DNA from: Blastococcus sp. CT_GayMR20
Lineage (GTDB): Bacteria > Actinomycetota > Actinomycetes > Mycobacteriales > Geodermatophilaceae
Assembly (NCBI RefSeq): GCF_004570345.1
Contig: NZ_SPQM01000013.1
Span: 1 to 64,000 of the forward strand
Direction: 5' to 3'
Length of the DNA: 64,000 bases
Made by a program: the position numbers and the translations under genes. Positions 50,785-58,916 of this stretch are shown in pieces (the first letter of the stretch is position 1; each line of letters begins with the position of its first letter). Under the pieces are notes generated by a model that was not told the origin of the DNA, made no database searches, and saw nothing but the letters and a program-made list of their open reading frames with translations.

Positions 50785-50794
50785 AGGTTACCGT
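50785..50794. promoter_or_regulatory. Overlapping back-to-back leaderless -10 elements
   Basis: AGGTTACCGT contains TAACCT on the minus strand (50785-50790), 8 bases before the MgtE-N GTG, and TACCGT on the plus strand (50789-50794), 6 bases before the phzF GTG. The elements share two base pairs; the whole gap is 24 bp. Confidence 0.6.
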
Positions 50795-50800
50795 CGGGGC

Positions 50801-51673
50801 GTGTCGTCCCCGGAGGTTCTCGACTACGAGATCGTCGACGTCTTCGCCCCGCGCGCGTTCGCGGGCAATCCGCTGGCCGTGGTCTTCGACGCCGACGCGC
50901 TGAGCACCGAGCAGTGCCAGGCGCTCGCCTTCGAGTTCCACCTCTCCGAGACGTCGTTCGTCTGCGCACCGACCGAGCCGGGCGCCGACTACCGCGTGCG
51001 GATCTTCACGCCCTTCGCCGAGCTGCCGTTCGCCGGGCACCCGAGCGTCGGTGCCGCCCACACGCTGGTGCGCACCGGCCGGCTCGGCGCCGGCACGCTG
51101 CGGCAGGAGTGCGGCCTCGGCGTCCTCGACCTGGTCGTCGACGACGACGGCGCGCAGCTCACCGGCGGCCGCCCGACCCTGGAGGACGGGCCGGCCGCGG
51201 CCGAGCTGGCCCGGGCGGTCGGGCTGAGCCCCGCCGACGCCACGGGCCTGCCGGCCGACGTCGCCGGCTGCGGCCTCCCCTTCGCGTACCTCTCCGTCGC
51301 GCCGCACCTGGTCGACGCCGCCGTGCCGGACCAGGCAGCGCTCGACGCGCTGGGCGTGGGGGAGGGCGTCTCCGTCCTCTCCTGGGACGCGGCGACCTCC
51401 ACCGCCTACGCGCGCGTCTTCGCGAACGACCTGCGCTGGGGGGAGGACCCCGCGACCGGGTCGGCCGCCCTGGGCACGGGCGTCTGGCTGGTCGAGAGCG
51501 GCCTGCTAGCCGGGGAGGGGACGTCGTCCTACACGGTCCGCCAGGGCGACAAGCTGGGGCGCCCGTCGGTGCTCTCCTGCACGGTGACCGCCTCCGGGGG
51601 CACGGCGATCGCGGCGACCGTCCGCGGGTCCGTCGTCCCCGTGGCCGGTGGCCGCATCCGCGTACCCGCGTGA
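50801..51673 (+). CDS. PhzF-family isomerase
   Basis: 290 residues. The start YEIVDVFAPRAFAGNPLAVVFDA, the catalytic-glutamate region HLSETSFVCAP, RIFTPFAELPFAGHPSVGAAH and the C-terminal GEDPATGSAALGTGVWL are all family signatures. PhzF-fold enzymes isomerise or epimerise small acids; no phenazine genes are present, so the substrate is open. GTG start appears leaderless. Overlaps the EamA gene (GTGA). Confidence 0.92.
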   Translation: MSSPEVLDYEIVDVFAPRAFAGNPLAVVFDADALSTEQCQALAFEFHLSETSFVCAPTEPGADYRVRIFTPFAELPFAGHPSVGAAHTLVRTGRLGAGTLRQECGLGVLDLVVDDDGAQLTGGRPTLEDGPAAAELARAVGLSPADATGLPADVAGCGLPFAYLSVAPHLVDAAVPDQAALDALGVGEGVSVLSWDAATSTAYARVFANDLRWGEDPATGSAALGTGVWLVESGLLAGEGTSSYTVRQGDKLGRPSVLSCTVTASGGTAIAATVRGSVVPVAGGRIRVPA

Positions 51674-52596
51674 GCCGCCCCGCGGCTGCGCAGGCCTGGG
51701 CGCTGCACCGGCCGGGGCCCCGGGACGTCGGACTGCTGTCGCTCGCCGTCGTGGGGGTCTCGCTGTCGGCGCCGCTGACCGCGATGGTCACCGCGCCGAT
51801 GCTGGCGCTGGCGTTCTGGCGCAATGCGGCCGGCGCGGCCGCCCTCGTCCCGGTGCTGCTCACCCGCGAGCGGGCCACCCTGACCTGCCTGCGGTGGCGC
51901 GACCTGCGCAGTTCCGTGGTGGCCGGGCTCTTCCTCGCCGCGCACTTCGCCACCTGGCTGCCGAGCCTGTCGATGACGACCGTGGCCGCCTCGGTCGCGC
52001 TGGTCACGACCACCCCGATCTGGACGGCGCTCGCCGCACGCATCTCGGGCGTGCGCCTGCCAGCGGCCGTGTGGTGGGGGCTGCTGCTCGCCTTCGTCGG
52101 CGTCGTCCTGATCGTCGGCGTCGACGTGACGGTGAGCCTCGAGGCGCTCGCCGGCGACGGACTCGCCCTGCTGGGCGCGATCTGCGCGGGTGGGTACGTG
52201 CTCTCCGGTGCGCGAGCCCGGCAGCGGCTCGCCACGTCCGCGTACGCAGTCGTCTGCTACTCGGTCTGCGCGGTCGTGATCGCGGTGTCGGCGCTGGTCG
52301 TCGGCGCGCCGCTCGGTGGGTTCACCGGGCGCGACTGGTGGTTGATCGCTGCCATCACCGTGGCCGCGCAGCTGTTCGGGCACACCTTGCTCAACCTGGT
52401 GTTGTCGTCGGTCGGGCCGACGGTCGTGAGCCTCGCCGTCCTGCTCGAGGTGCCGGGTGCGCTGCTGTTCGCCCTCGCGCTGCTCGGGCAGGTACCGCCG
52501 CTGCTGGCTCTTCCCGGGGTGGCCCTCGTCGTCGCCGGCGTGGCGCTCGTCGTGCGCGCGAGCCGGCCGACGACCCTGGTGGAGCCGGCCACCTGA
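51670..52596 (+). CDS. EamA/DMT-family transporter
   Basis: 308 residues with about ten helices in two EamA repeats (SMTTVAASVALVTTTPIWTAL, SSVGPTVVSLAVLLEVPGALLFALALLGQ). Probably a metabolite exporter. GTG overlaps the phzF stop, suggesting coupled expression. Distinct from the EamA gene at 16.9 kb. Confidence 0.88.
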   Translation: MSRPAAAQAWALHRPGPRDVGLLSLAVVGVSLSAPLTAMVTAPMLALAFWRNAAGAAALVPVLLTRERATLTCLRWRDLRSSVVAGLFLAAHFATWLPSLSMTTVAASVALVTTTPIWTALAARISGVRLPAAVWWGLLLAFVGVVLIVGVDVTVSLEALAGDGLALLGAICAGGYVLSGARARQRLATSAYAVVCYSVCAVVIAVSALVVGAPLGGFTGRDWWLIAAITVAAQLFGHTLLNLVLSSVGPTVVSLAVLLEVPGALLFALALLGQVPPLLALPGVALVVAGVALVVRASRPTTLVEPAT

Positions 52597-52706
52597 GCGC
52601 CGACTGCTGACCTGTTGTCGCCCGAACCGGCGAGTCGGTGCGTGTCATCGACCACAAGTCGGCAGGCGACCGGTCCGGGCGGTCAGCGACCGGGAAGGGC
52701 CCTGGC

Positions 52707-52721
52707 TACTCTCCGGTAGCT
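52707..52721 (+). promoter_or_regulatory. Shared motif, copy A (TACTCTCCGGTAGCT)
   Basis: Differs at two positions from the motif upstream of the acyl-CoA dehydrogenase gene. It centres on CCGG and lies 54 bp before the lyase GTG. The TACTCT half could serve as -10, so a bound regulator would block RNA polymerase. Confidence 0.5.
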
Positions 52722-52775
52722 GACAGACCACCTGACAAGCCCTGTCTCCGACCCACCCACCATCCCGGAGGACCC

Positions 52776-53729
52776 GTGGCCGAGCTTCGTTCCCGTCGTT
52801 CCAACCTCGCCGTCCCCGGCAGCAACCCCCGGTTCCTGGAGAAGGCGAAGGGCCTGCCCGCCGACCAGGTCTTCCTCGACCTCGAGGACGCGTGCGCGCC
52901 GCTGGCCAAGCCCGGTGCCCGCAAGAACATCGTCGCGGCGCTGAACGAGGGCGGCTGGGGCGACAAGATCCGCACCGTCCGCGTCAACGACTGGACGACG
53001 GAGTGGACGTTCCAGGACGTGCTCGAGGTGGTCGGCGGAGCCGGCGCGAACCTCGACTGCATCATGCTGCCGAAGGTCGCCGACGCCGCCCAGGTCAAGG
53101 CGCTGGACCTGCTGCTCAGCCAGATCGAGAAGGCCAACGGCCTGGAGGTCGGCCGGATCGGCATCGAGGCGCAGATCGAGACCGCGCAGGGCCTGATCAA
53201 CGTCAACGACATCGCCTTCGCCAGCGAGCGGATCGAGACGATCATCTTCGGCCCGGCCGACTTCATGGCCAGCATCAACATGAAGTCGCTCGTGGTCGGC
53301 GCCCTGCACCCGGACTATCCGGGCGACCCGTTCCACTACATCCTCATGCAGATCCTGATGGCCGCCCGGGCCCGTGGCGTGCAGGCCATCGACGGACCGT
53401 TCCTGCAGGTGCGCGACGTGCCGGCCTTCGAGGAGGTCGCCAAGCGCTCGGCGATGCTCGGCTTCGACGGCAAGTGGGTGCTGCACCCCGGGCAGATCGA
53501 CGCGGCCAACGAGATCTACGCGCCGTCCCAGGAGGACTACGACCACGCCGAGCTGATCCTCGACGCCTACGACTGGGCGACGTCGGAGGCCGGCGGGAAG
53601 AAGGGCTCGGCCATGCTCGGCGACGAGATGATCGACGAGGCCAGCCGCAAGATGGCCCTGGTCATCGCCGGCAAGGGCCGCGCGGCCGGCATGGAGCGGA
53701 CGTCGTCCTTCACCCCGCCCGAGGAATGA
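52776..53729 (+). CDS. HpcH/HpaI-family CoA-ester lyase, malyl-CoA-lyase type
   Basis: 317 residues. RRSNLAVPGSNPRFLEKA opens the TIM barrel; FLDLEDACAPLAKPGAR holds the metal-binding acid; IEAQIETAQGLIN, FGPADFMASI and KWVLHPGQIDAAN match L-malyl-CoA/beta-methylmalyl-CoA lyases and citrate lyase beta homologues. GTG with a GGAGGA site. It lies two genes from an acyl-CoA dehydrogenase; in Streptomyces the same pair belongs to the ethylmalonyl-CoA pathway cluster. Exact substrate is inferred, not shown. Confidence 0.88.
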   Translation: MAELRSRRSNLAVPGSNPRFLEKAKGLPADQVFLDLEDACAPLAKPGARKNIVAALNEGGWGDKIRTVRVNDWTTEWTFQDVLEVVGGAGANLDCIMLPKVADAAQVKALDLLLSQIEKANGLEVGRIGIEAQIETAQGLINVNDIAFASERIETIIFGPADFMASINMKSLVVGALHPDYPGDPFHYILMQILMAARARGVQAIDGPFLQVRDVPAFEEVAKRSAMLGFDGKWVLHPGQIDAANEIYAPSQEDYDHAELILDAYDWATSEAGGKKGSAMLGDEMIDEASRKMALVIAGKGRAAGMERTSSFTPPEE

Positions 53730-53730
53730 G

Positions 53731-54147
53731 CTACGGCCCGAAGGAGCCGTTGGTCAGCGAGGCGAAGGCGATGATCCAGAACAGGATCAGCAGCACGTAG
53801 ATCCCGGTGATGATGCCACCGACGATGATGCCGGCCAGGGCGAGGCCGTCGCCGTCCTCGCCGGTCCGGCGGATCTGCTTGCGCGCCACGATCCCCAGGA
53901 CCAGGCCGGCGGGGGCGAAGACGAACGCCATGACCAGCGACAGGATCGCCATCGTGTTCGTGGGGCGGACGTACACCGGCGGATAGCCCGGCGGCCCGTA
54001 GCCCGGGGGCGGCCCGTAGCCGGGCGGCGGGCCGTAGCCGGGCGGCGGGCCGTAGCCGGGCGGCGGGCCGTAGGCCGGCTGCGGAGCGTACTGCGGAGGC
54101 GCGGACGGCGGATCGCCTCGGTAGAGGTTGTCGTCGGAGCTCGGCAT
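53731..54147 (-). CDS. DUF4190 membrane protein with Pro-Gly-Tyr repeat
   Basis: 138 residues. A cytosolic N-terminal tract of PPGYGP repeats (about residues 27-53), then two transmembrane helices (TMAILSLVMAFVFAPAGLVLG and IIVGGIITGIYVLLILFWII) with the DUF4190 loop ARKQIRRTGEDGDGLALAG between. ATG with a GGAAGGA site. Common actinobacterial membrane family, function unknown. Reverse-oriented between the lyase and acyl-CoA dehydrogenase genes. Confidence 0.88.
   Translation of the reverse strand: MPSSDDNLYRGDPPSAPPQYAPQPAYGPPPGYGPPPGYGPPPGYGPPPGYGPPGYPPVYVRPTNTMAILSLVMAFVFAPAGLVLGIVARKQIRRTGEDGDGLALAGIIVGGIITGIYVLLILFWIIAFASLTNGSFGP
53995..54066 (-). repeat. 18-bp tandem repeat, about four units
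   Basis: Units close to CCGTAGCCGGGCGGCGGG encode PPGYGP on the minus strand. The two central units are identical, so copy number may vary by slippage. Confidence 0.85.
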
Positions 54148-54246
54148 GACGTCCTTCCTGCCCGGCGGCGCCGGTCGCGGTACTCCACCACGCGCAGGCC
54201 TGGAGCGTGAGCAGGCACACGCCGGGAGTCCCCCGGACGTGGCCCA

Positions 54247-54261
54247 TACTCACCGGTAACT
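54247..54261 (+). promoter_or_regulatory. Shared motif, copy B (TACTCACCGGTAACT)
   Basis: Thirteen of fifteen positions match copy A before the lyase gene. It contains the palindromic core ACCGGT, overlaps CATACT (54245-54250, a likely -10) and ends 30 bp before the dehydrogenase TTG. Confidence 0.55.
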
Positions 54262-54291
54262 CGGACACCGCCGTCCCGAATGGAGCGACAG

Positions 54292-55491
54292 TTGACCCGC
54301 TTGGCCCAGACCGCCGACCTGACCGACATCCAGCAGGAGATCCTGTCCACGGTCAGGACGTTCGTCGACCGCGAGATCATTCCGAACGCGCAGGAGCTCG
54401 AGCACGGCGACATCTACCCGCAGAAGATCGTCGACGGGCTCAAGGAGCTCGGGATCTTCGGGCTGATGATCCCCGAGGAGTACGGCGGTCTCGGTGAGTC
54501 GCTGCTGACGTACGCGCTGGTCGTCGAGGAGATCGCCCGCGGCTGGATGAGCGTCTCGGGTGTCATCAACACCCACTTCATCGTCGCCTACATGCTCATC
54601 CAGCACGGCACGGACGAGCAGAAGGAGCGCTTCCTCCCGCGCATGGCGACCGGTGAGGTGCGCGGCGCGTTCTCCATGTCCGAGCCGGGCCTGGGGTCCG
54701 ACGTCGCCGGCATCCGTACCAAGGCGACGAAGCAGGCCGACGGCACCTATGTCATCGACGGCCAGAAGATGTGGCTGACCAACGGCGGCAGCTCCACCCT
54801 GGTCGCCGCGCTCGTGCGCACCGACGAGGGCGCCGAGAAGGCCCACCAGAACCTCACGACGTTCCTGGTCGAGAAGCCGGAGGGCTTCGGCGAGGTCGTT
54901 CCCGGCGTCACCATCCCCGGGAAGATCGACAAGATGGGCTACAAGGGCGTCGACACCACCGAGCTGGTCTTCGACGGCTACCAGGCCAAGGCCACCGACA
55001 TCCTCGGGGGTGTCCCCGGCCGCGGGTTCGCCCAGATGATGGACGGCGTCGAGGTCGGGCGGGTCAACGTCGCCGCCCGCGCCTGCGGCATCTCCATCCG
55101 GGCCTTCGAGCTCGCCATCGCCTACGCGCAGCAGCGAGAGACCTTCGGCAAGCCGATCGCCCAGCACCAGGCGATCGCCTTCCAGCTCGCCGAGATGGCC
55201 ACCAAGGTGGAGGCCTCGCACGCGCTGATGGTCAAGGCCGCCCGCCTGAAGGACGCAGGCTCGCGCAACGACGTCGAGGCCGGCATGGCCAAGCTGCTGG
55301 CCAGCGAGTACTGCGCCGAGGTGACCACCCAGTCCTTCCGGATCCACGGCGGCTACGGCTACTCCAAGGAGTACGAGATCGAGCGCCTCATGCGCGAGGC
55401 GCCGTTCCTGCTCATCGGCGAGGGCACCAGCGAGATCCAGAAGACGATCATCAGCCGCGGCCTGCTGAAGACCTACGCCCTGAGGCAGTGA
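54292..55491 (+). CDS. Acyl-CoA dehydrogenase
   Basis: 399 residues of the flavin-dependent family. GAFSMSEPGLGSDVAGIRTKA and WLTNGG line the FAD site, VEVGRVNVAARACGISIRAFEL and RETFGKPIAQHQ are typical, and RIHGGYGYSKEYEIERLMREAPFLLIGEGTSEIQ carries the C-terminal catalytic-acid region. The TTG at 54292 has GGAG 6 bases upstream; the ATG at 54280 has none. The sequence resembles the dehydrogenase next to ethylmalonyl-CoA pathway genes in Streptomyces, so methylsuccinyl-CoA is a candidate substrate. Confidence 0.9.
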   Translation: MTRLAQTADLTDIQQEILSTVRTFVDREIIPNAQELEHGDIYPQKIVDGLKELGIFGLMIPEEYGGLGESLLTYALVVEEIARGWMSVSGVINTHFIVAYMLIQHGTDEQKERFLPRMATGEVRGAFSMSEPGLGSDVAGIRTKATKQADGTYVIDGQKMWLTNGGSSTLVAALVRTDEGAEKAHQNLTTFLVEKPEGFGEVVPGVTIPGKIDKMGYKGVDTTELVFDGYQAKATDILGGVPGRGFAQMMDGVEVGRVNVAARACGISIRAFELAIAYAQQRETFGKPIAQHQAIAFQLAEMATKVEASHALMVKAARLKDAGSRNDVEAGMAKLLASEYCAEVTTQSFRIHGGYGYSKEYEIERLMREAPFLLIGEGTSEIQKTIISRGLLKTYALRQ

Positions 55492-55496
55492 ACGCG

Positions 55497-55529
55497 GGAG
55501 GCCCAGAACCGAGTCGGTTCCGGGCCTCC
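55497..55529 (+). terminator. Hairpin terminator after the acyl-CoA dehydrogenase gene
   Basis: GGAGGCCC-A-GAACCG (55497-55511) pairs with CGGTTC-C-GGGCCTCC around a 3-base loop: 14 pairs with one mismatch. It begins 5 bp after the stop and separates the gene from the convergent DUF4230 gene. Confidence 0.75.
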
Positions 55530-55542
55530 GGTGTTCACCGGT

Positions 55543-56247
55543 TCAGCCGGCACTCCCGTCCGGTTCGGCGAAGCTGACCTCGACCTCGTCGACGCCGAGC
55601 GACCGGGCCAGGCCGGTCAGCATGGCGCGGGTGTTCGTCTCGGCCCGCTCCCGCAGGTCGCTCTCCTCGGCCGCTGCGGCGAGCCGGTCCTCGGCCAGCG
55701 CATAGAGCTCGCTGTCGTCGACGGGGTTGTCGCCGAGCGCGTCGCCGAGCCGCTCGACCAGCCCCCGGTCGCGGTCGAGGACGTGGCTCTGCTCCGGATC
55801 GATCCGGACCTCGCCGACCCGCGGCGCGGGGAGCTCGATGGTGGCCGACGTGCCGTCGGCGGAGAGGGCGACCCGGCCGGCGTCCAGGCCCGTGAAGTCG
55901 ACCGAGGCGTCAGCCGTCCCCGTGGCGAGGAACTCGACGCGCTCGCCGCTGATGACCGCCGGCACGTAGCGGGTGTCCAGCTCCCGGTCGACCACGACCT
56001 GGAAGGTGCCGGTCGCCGCGTGGTACTCGTGCAGGTCCTGGAGGGCGAGCACCAGCGGCGTCGTGCTCCTGTCGACGACCTCCTGCCCGAACGGCTCGTC
56101 GGGCAGCCAGCTCGCGACCTTCATCCCGACCGGCACGAGCACGGCCAGGCCGGCCCCGGCCGCCAGGAGGCGGAGGGGGACGCGGCGACGGGGACGCGGG
56201 GCCGTCCGGACGTCGGGGACGGGGCGGGACGACAGCAACGTGGGCAT
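55543..56247 (-). CDS. DUF4230 single-pass membrane protein
   Basis: 234 residues: basic N-terminus, one transmembrane helix (LLAAGAGLAVLVPVGMKVA) and an extracytoplasmic domain with LQDLHEYHAATGTFQVVVD, ISGERVEFLATGTADASVDF and ESDLRERAETNTRAMLTGLARSLG, the DUF4230 signature. Function unknown. ATG at 56247 has GAGAGG 6 bases upstream; a longer frame is rejected. It follows the ABC-2 permease by 94 bp and may be the last gene of that operon. Confidence 0.85.
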   Translation of the reverse strand: MPTLLSSRPVPDVRTAPRPRRRVPLRLLAAGAGLAVLVPVGMKVASWLPDEPFGQEVVDRSTTPLVLALQDLHEYHAATGTFQVVVDRELDTRYVPAVISGERVEFLATGTADASVDFTGLDAGRVALSADGTSATIELPAPRVGEVRIDPEQSHVLDRDRGLVERLGDALGDNPVDDSELYALAEDRLAAAAEESDLRERAETNTRAMLTGLARSLGVDEVEVSFAEPDGSAG

Positions 56248-56341
56248 GCGCGACCTCTCGGGCCAGGACAGGGGGAGGGGGCGGTGCTCACCGGGTGCAG
56301 CCACCCGGGAGCCCCGCCCATTCCCGACACGCCGTCGGCTG

Positions 56342-57133
56342 TCAGCGGGCGGGACGGCGCTCGTAGTTCCGGCGCGCCCAGAGGTAGCCGACCAGTGCGA
56401 TGCCGGCGCACCACGCCGTCGCCACCAGACCGCTGGAGCCGATCGCCGTCCCGGTGAGCAGGCCGCGCATCGTCTCGATGATCGGCGTGAACGGCTGGTT
56501 CTCGGCGAACCAGCGCAGACCGGCCGGCATCGACTCCACCGGGACGAAGCCGCTGCCGAAGAACGGCAGGAGCATGAGCGGCATCGGGAGGTTGCTCGCC
56601 GCCTCGACGGTCTTCGTCGACAGGCCCATGGCCACCGACAGCCAGGACAGCGCGAAGCTGGTCATGGCCAGCACCCCGATCGCGGCCAGCCACTCGACGG
56701 GGTTCGCGTCGGGCCGGAAGCCCACGAGAAGGGCGACGGCGACGACGAGGGCCAGCCCGACCAGCGTCTGGATCACGGCTCCCACGACGTGCCCGGTGAG
56801 CACCGACGCGCGGGCGATGGACATGGTGCGGAACCGGGCGATGATGCCCTCCGTCATGTCCATCGCGATCGCGATCGCCGTCCCCTGGGCGCCGCCGGTG
56901 ATGGCGAGGACCAGGATGCCGGGGACGACGTAGGCGACGTACTCGGCCCGGCCGCCGGAGGGGGCGCCCAGGCCGGCGCCGAGGGTCCCGCCGAAGACGA
57001 AGACGAACAGCAGCAGGAACACGATGGGCATCGCGGCGACGATCACGGTCAGCCCGGGGTAGCGCACGGCGCGCTTGAGGTTGCGGCGCAGCATCGTCGC
57101 CGAGTCGTTAACGGTGACTCCGAGCGTGGTCAC
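56342..57133 (-). CDS. ABC-2 type exporter permease (DrrB-like)
   Basis: 263 residues with six helices. It has the ABC-2 signatures YVVPGILVLAITGGAQGTAIAIAMDMTEGIIARFRTMSI and LPMPLMLLPFFGSGFVPVESMP. GTG overlaps the ATPase stop (GTGA). With the DrrA-like ATPase it forms an exporter for hydrophobic compounds or a lipid; drug specificity is not implied. Confidence 0.9.
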   Translation of the reverse strand: MTTLGVTVNDSATMLRRNLKRAVRYPGLTVIVAAMPIVFLLLFVFVFGGTLGAGLGAPSGGRAEYVAYVVPGILVLAITGGAQGTAIAIAMDMTEGIIARFRTMSIARASVLTGHVVGAVIQTLVGLALVVAVALLVGFRPDANPVEWLAAIGVLAMTSFALSWLSVAMGLSTKTVEAASNLPMPLMLLPFFGSGFVPVESMPAGLRWFAENQPFTPIIETMRGLLTGTAIGSSGLVATAWCAGIALVGYLWARRNYERRPAR

Positions 57134-58077
57134 GAGGTCACCTCTGCGGGGGTCGGGCGGCCGGTGAGGGCCAGGAAGACGTCGTCCAGGTCAGGGGTGT
57201 GCACGGTGAGTCCGGCGACCTCGACGCCGGCGTCGTCGAGGCGGGCGAGCAGGGACTTCAGGGCGGCCACGCTGCCGTCGCCGGGGACCTCGAGGGCGAG
57301 TGCCCCCTCGTCGGCCGGCGGCAGCCCGAGGACGGAGGCCGCCCGGTCGAGCGGCTCCGGCCCGGCGAAGTCGAGCCGGACGTGGCCGCCGGGCACCATC
57401 CGCTTGAGCTCGTCCGCGGTGCCCTCGGCCACCAGCCGGCCGGCGTCCAGGACGCCGATGCGGTCGGCCAGCTGGTCGGCCTCGTCCAGGTACTGGGTCG
57501 TGAGCAGGATGGTGACGCCGTCGGCGACGAGCCCGCGGACGACGTCCCACATGGCCCGGCGGCTGCGCGGATCGAGACCCGTGGTGGGCTCGTCGAGGAA
57601 GACCACCCGGGGGTCGCCCATGAGTCCCATCGCGAGGTCCAGCCGCCGGCGCATGCCGCCGGAGTAGGTGCTCGGCACCCGGTCGGCGGCGTCGACGAGC
57701 TCGAACCGCGCCAGCAGGTCGGTGGCCCGGAGCTGCCCTTCCCGGCGGCCGACGTGCAGCAGGTCGGCCATGAGCTTGAGGTTCTCACGACCGGTCAGCA
57801 GGTCGTCGACCGCGGAGAACTGGCCGGTCAGGGCGATCGAGGCACGCACCGCCTCCGGTTCGCGGCGGAGGTCGTGCCCGGCGATGGAGACCTCCCCGCC
57901 GTCGGCGGGGGTGAGGGTGGACAGGATGTCGACTGTGGTCGTCTTGCCGGCCCCGTTCGGGCCGAGGAGGGCGAAGACCGTCCCTTCCGGCACCGTGAGG
58001 TCGAGGCCGTCGAGAACCACCTTTGGGCCGAAGGACTTGCGCAGGCCGGTGACGGCGATGGCGGGGGTGGGGTTCAT
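57130..58077 (-). CDS. DrrA-like ABC exporter ATPase
   Basis: 315 residues: Walker A GPNGAGKT, Q-loop LTGQFSAVDDLLTGRENL, signature STYSGGMRRRLDLAMGL, Walker B VVFLDEPTTGLDPRSRR, then a C-terminal DUF4162-like domain (VHTPDLDDVFLALTG). Typical daunorubicin-resistance-type ATPase, partner of the downstream permease. Starts 12 bp after the DUF4097 stop. Confidence 0.92.
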   Translation of the reverse strand: MNPTPAIAVTGLRKSFGPKVVLDGLDLTVPEGTVFALLGPNGAGKTTTVDILSTLTPADGGEVSIAGHDLRREPEAVRASIALTGQFSAVDDLLTGRENLKLMADLLHVGRREGQLRATDLLARFELVDAADRVPSTYSGGMRRRLDLAMGLMGDPRVVFLDEPTTGLDPRSRRAMWDVVRGLVADGVTILLTTQYLDEADQLADRIGVLDAGRLVAEGTADELKRMVPGGHVRLDFAGPEPLDRAASVLGLPPADEGALALEVPGDGSVAALKSLLARLDDAGVEVAGLTVHTPDLDDVFLALTGRPTPAEVTS

Positions 58078-58089
58078 GGTCTGGTCCTC

Positions 58090-58881
58090 TCAGGCCCGGC
58101 GGATGACGATGTCGCCGTAGGACGTGCGGGCGCGGATCTCGACGGTCTCCTGGGCTCCCTCGGGGCCCTCGGTCGCCGTCAGCAGGTTGCGGACGCGGCC
58201 GGACCCGGCCTCGACGTCGAGCCAGGCGGCGGTGCCCTCCCGGATCCCCGCCTCGACCGCGCCGTAGGCGGTCTCGAGGACCAGCGAGCCGCGGACGGCC
58301 TGGCCGATGCGGACCTCGCCGTACTTGGTCGAGGCGGAGACCGAGGCCAGGGCGCGGTCGACGTCGATGTCCCCGCACGCGGAGTCGAGCCGGAGATCGC
58401 CGCCGGCCTCCCGCACGCGGATCCCGCCGTAGGCCGTGCCGGCGTCGCCGTCGCCGTCCACCGCGGTGACGGAGATGTCGCCGGCGGTCGTGCGGGCGTG
58501 CAGGGACGCCGTCCGCTCGATGTGGATGTCGCCGTACTTCGTGTCGATCCGGACGTCGCCGAGGCGGCCCTCGCAGTCGACGTCGCCGGCGGTGGAGGTG
58601 ACCTCCACGCGGGACCCCTCGGGCAGGGACACCTCGATGTCGACCGTCGGCATGCCGCCGAAGAAGTGCAGGCGCGGCCGCCGGGGCGCGCTGATCCGGA
58701 GCTGCCCGTCGGCGTACTCGACGCGCGTCTGCTCGGCGGCCGAGACGTCGGCCGAGCTCTGGGGGTTGCCCGGGCGCACCTGCACGACGGTGTCGGGACG
58801 GTCGGTGGCGCGGACGCGGAGCGAGCCGCCGCCGACCTCGACGCGGGTGTGGACGGGGGACGGGGTGGCGAACGTCGGCAT
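58090..58881 (-). CDS. DUF4097 beta-helix protein
   Basis: 263 residues forming a regular array of short strands with recurring TKYGDI-, TTAGDI-, TAYGGI-, SACGDI-, TKYGEV-, TAYGAV- and TSYGDI-like turns, the DUF4097/putative-adhesin pattern. No signal peptide, so it is probably cytosolic. ATG with GGGAG 7 bases upstream. It lies between an RHH regulator and the ABC-2 genes, a recurring actinobacterial arrangement of unknown role. Confidence 0.88.
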   Translation of the reverse strand: MPTFATPSPVHTRVEVGGGSLRVRATDRPDTVVQVRPGNPQSSADVSAAEQTRVEYADGQLRISAPRRPRLHFFGGMPTVDIEVSLPEGSRVEVTSTAGDVDCEGRLGDVRIDTKYGDIHIERTASLHARTTAGDISVTAVDGDGDAGTAYGGIRVREAGGDLRLDSACGDIDVDRALASVSASTKYGEVRIGQAVRGSLVLETAYGAVEAGIREGTAAWLDVEAGSGRVRNLLTATEGPEGAQETVEIRARTSYGDIVIRRA

Positions 58882-58916
58882 GGCTGATCTCCCGGGGAGA
58901 AGGGGCGCGGCGAGGG

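Noticed and set aside
56342..58077. Daunorubicin resistance transporter
   Set aside because: The DrrAB label reflects family naming only; nothing here indicates antibiotic production or resistance.
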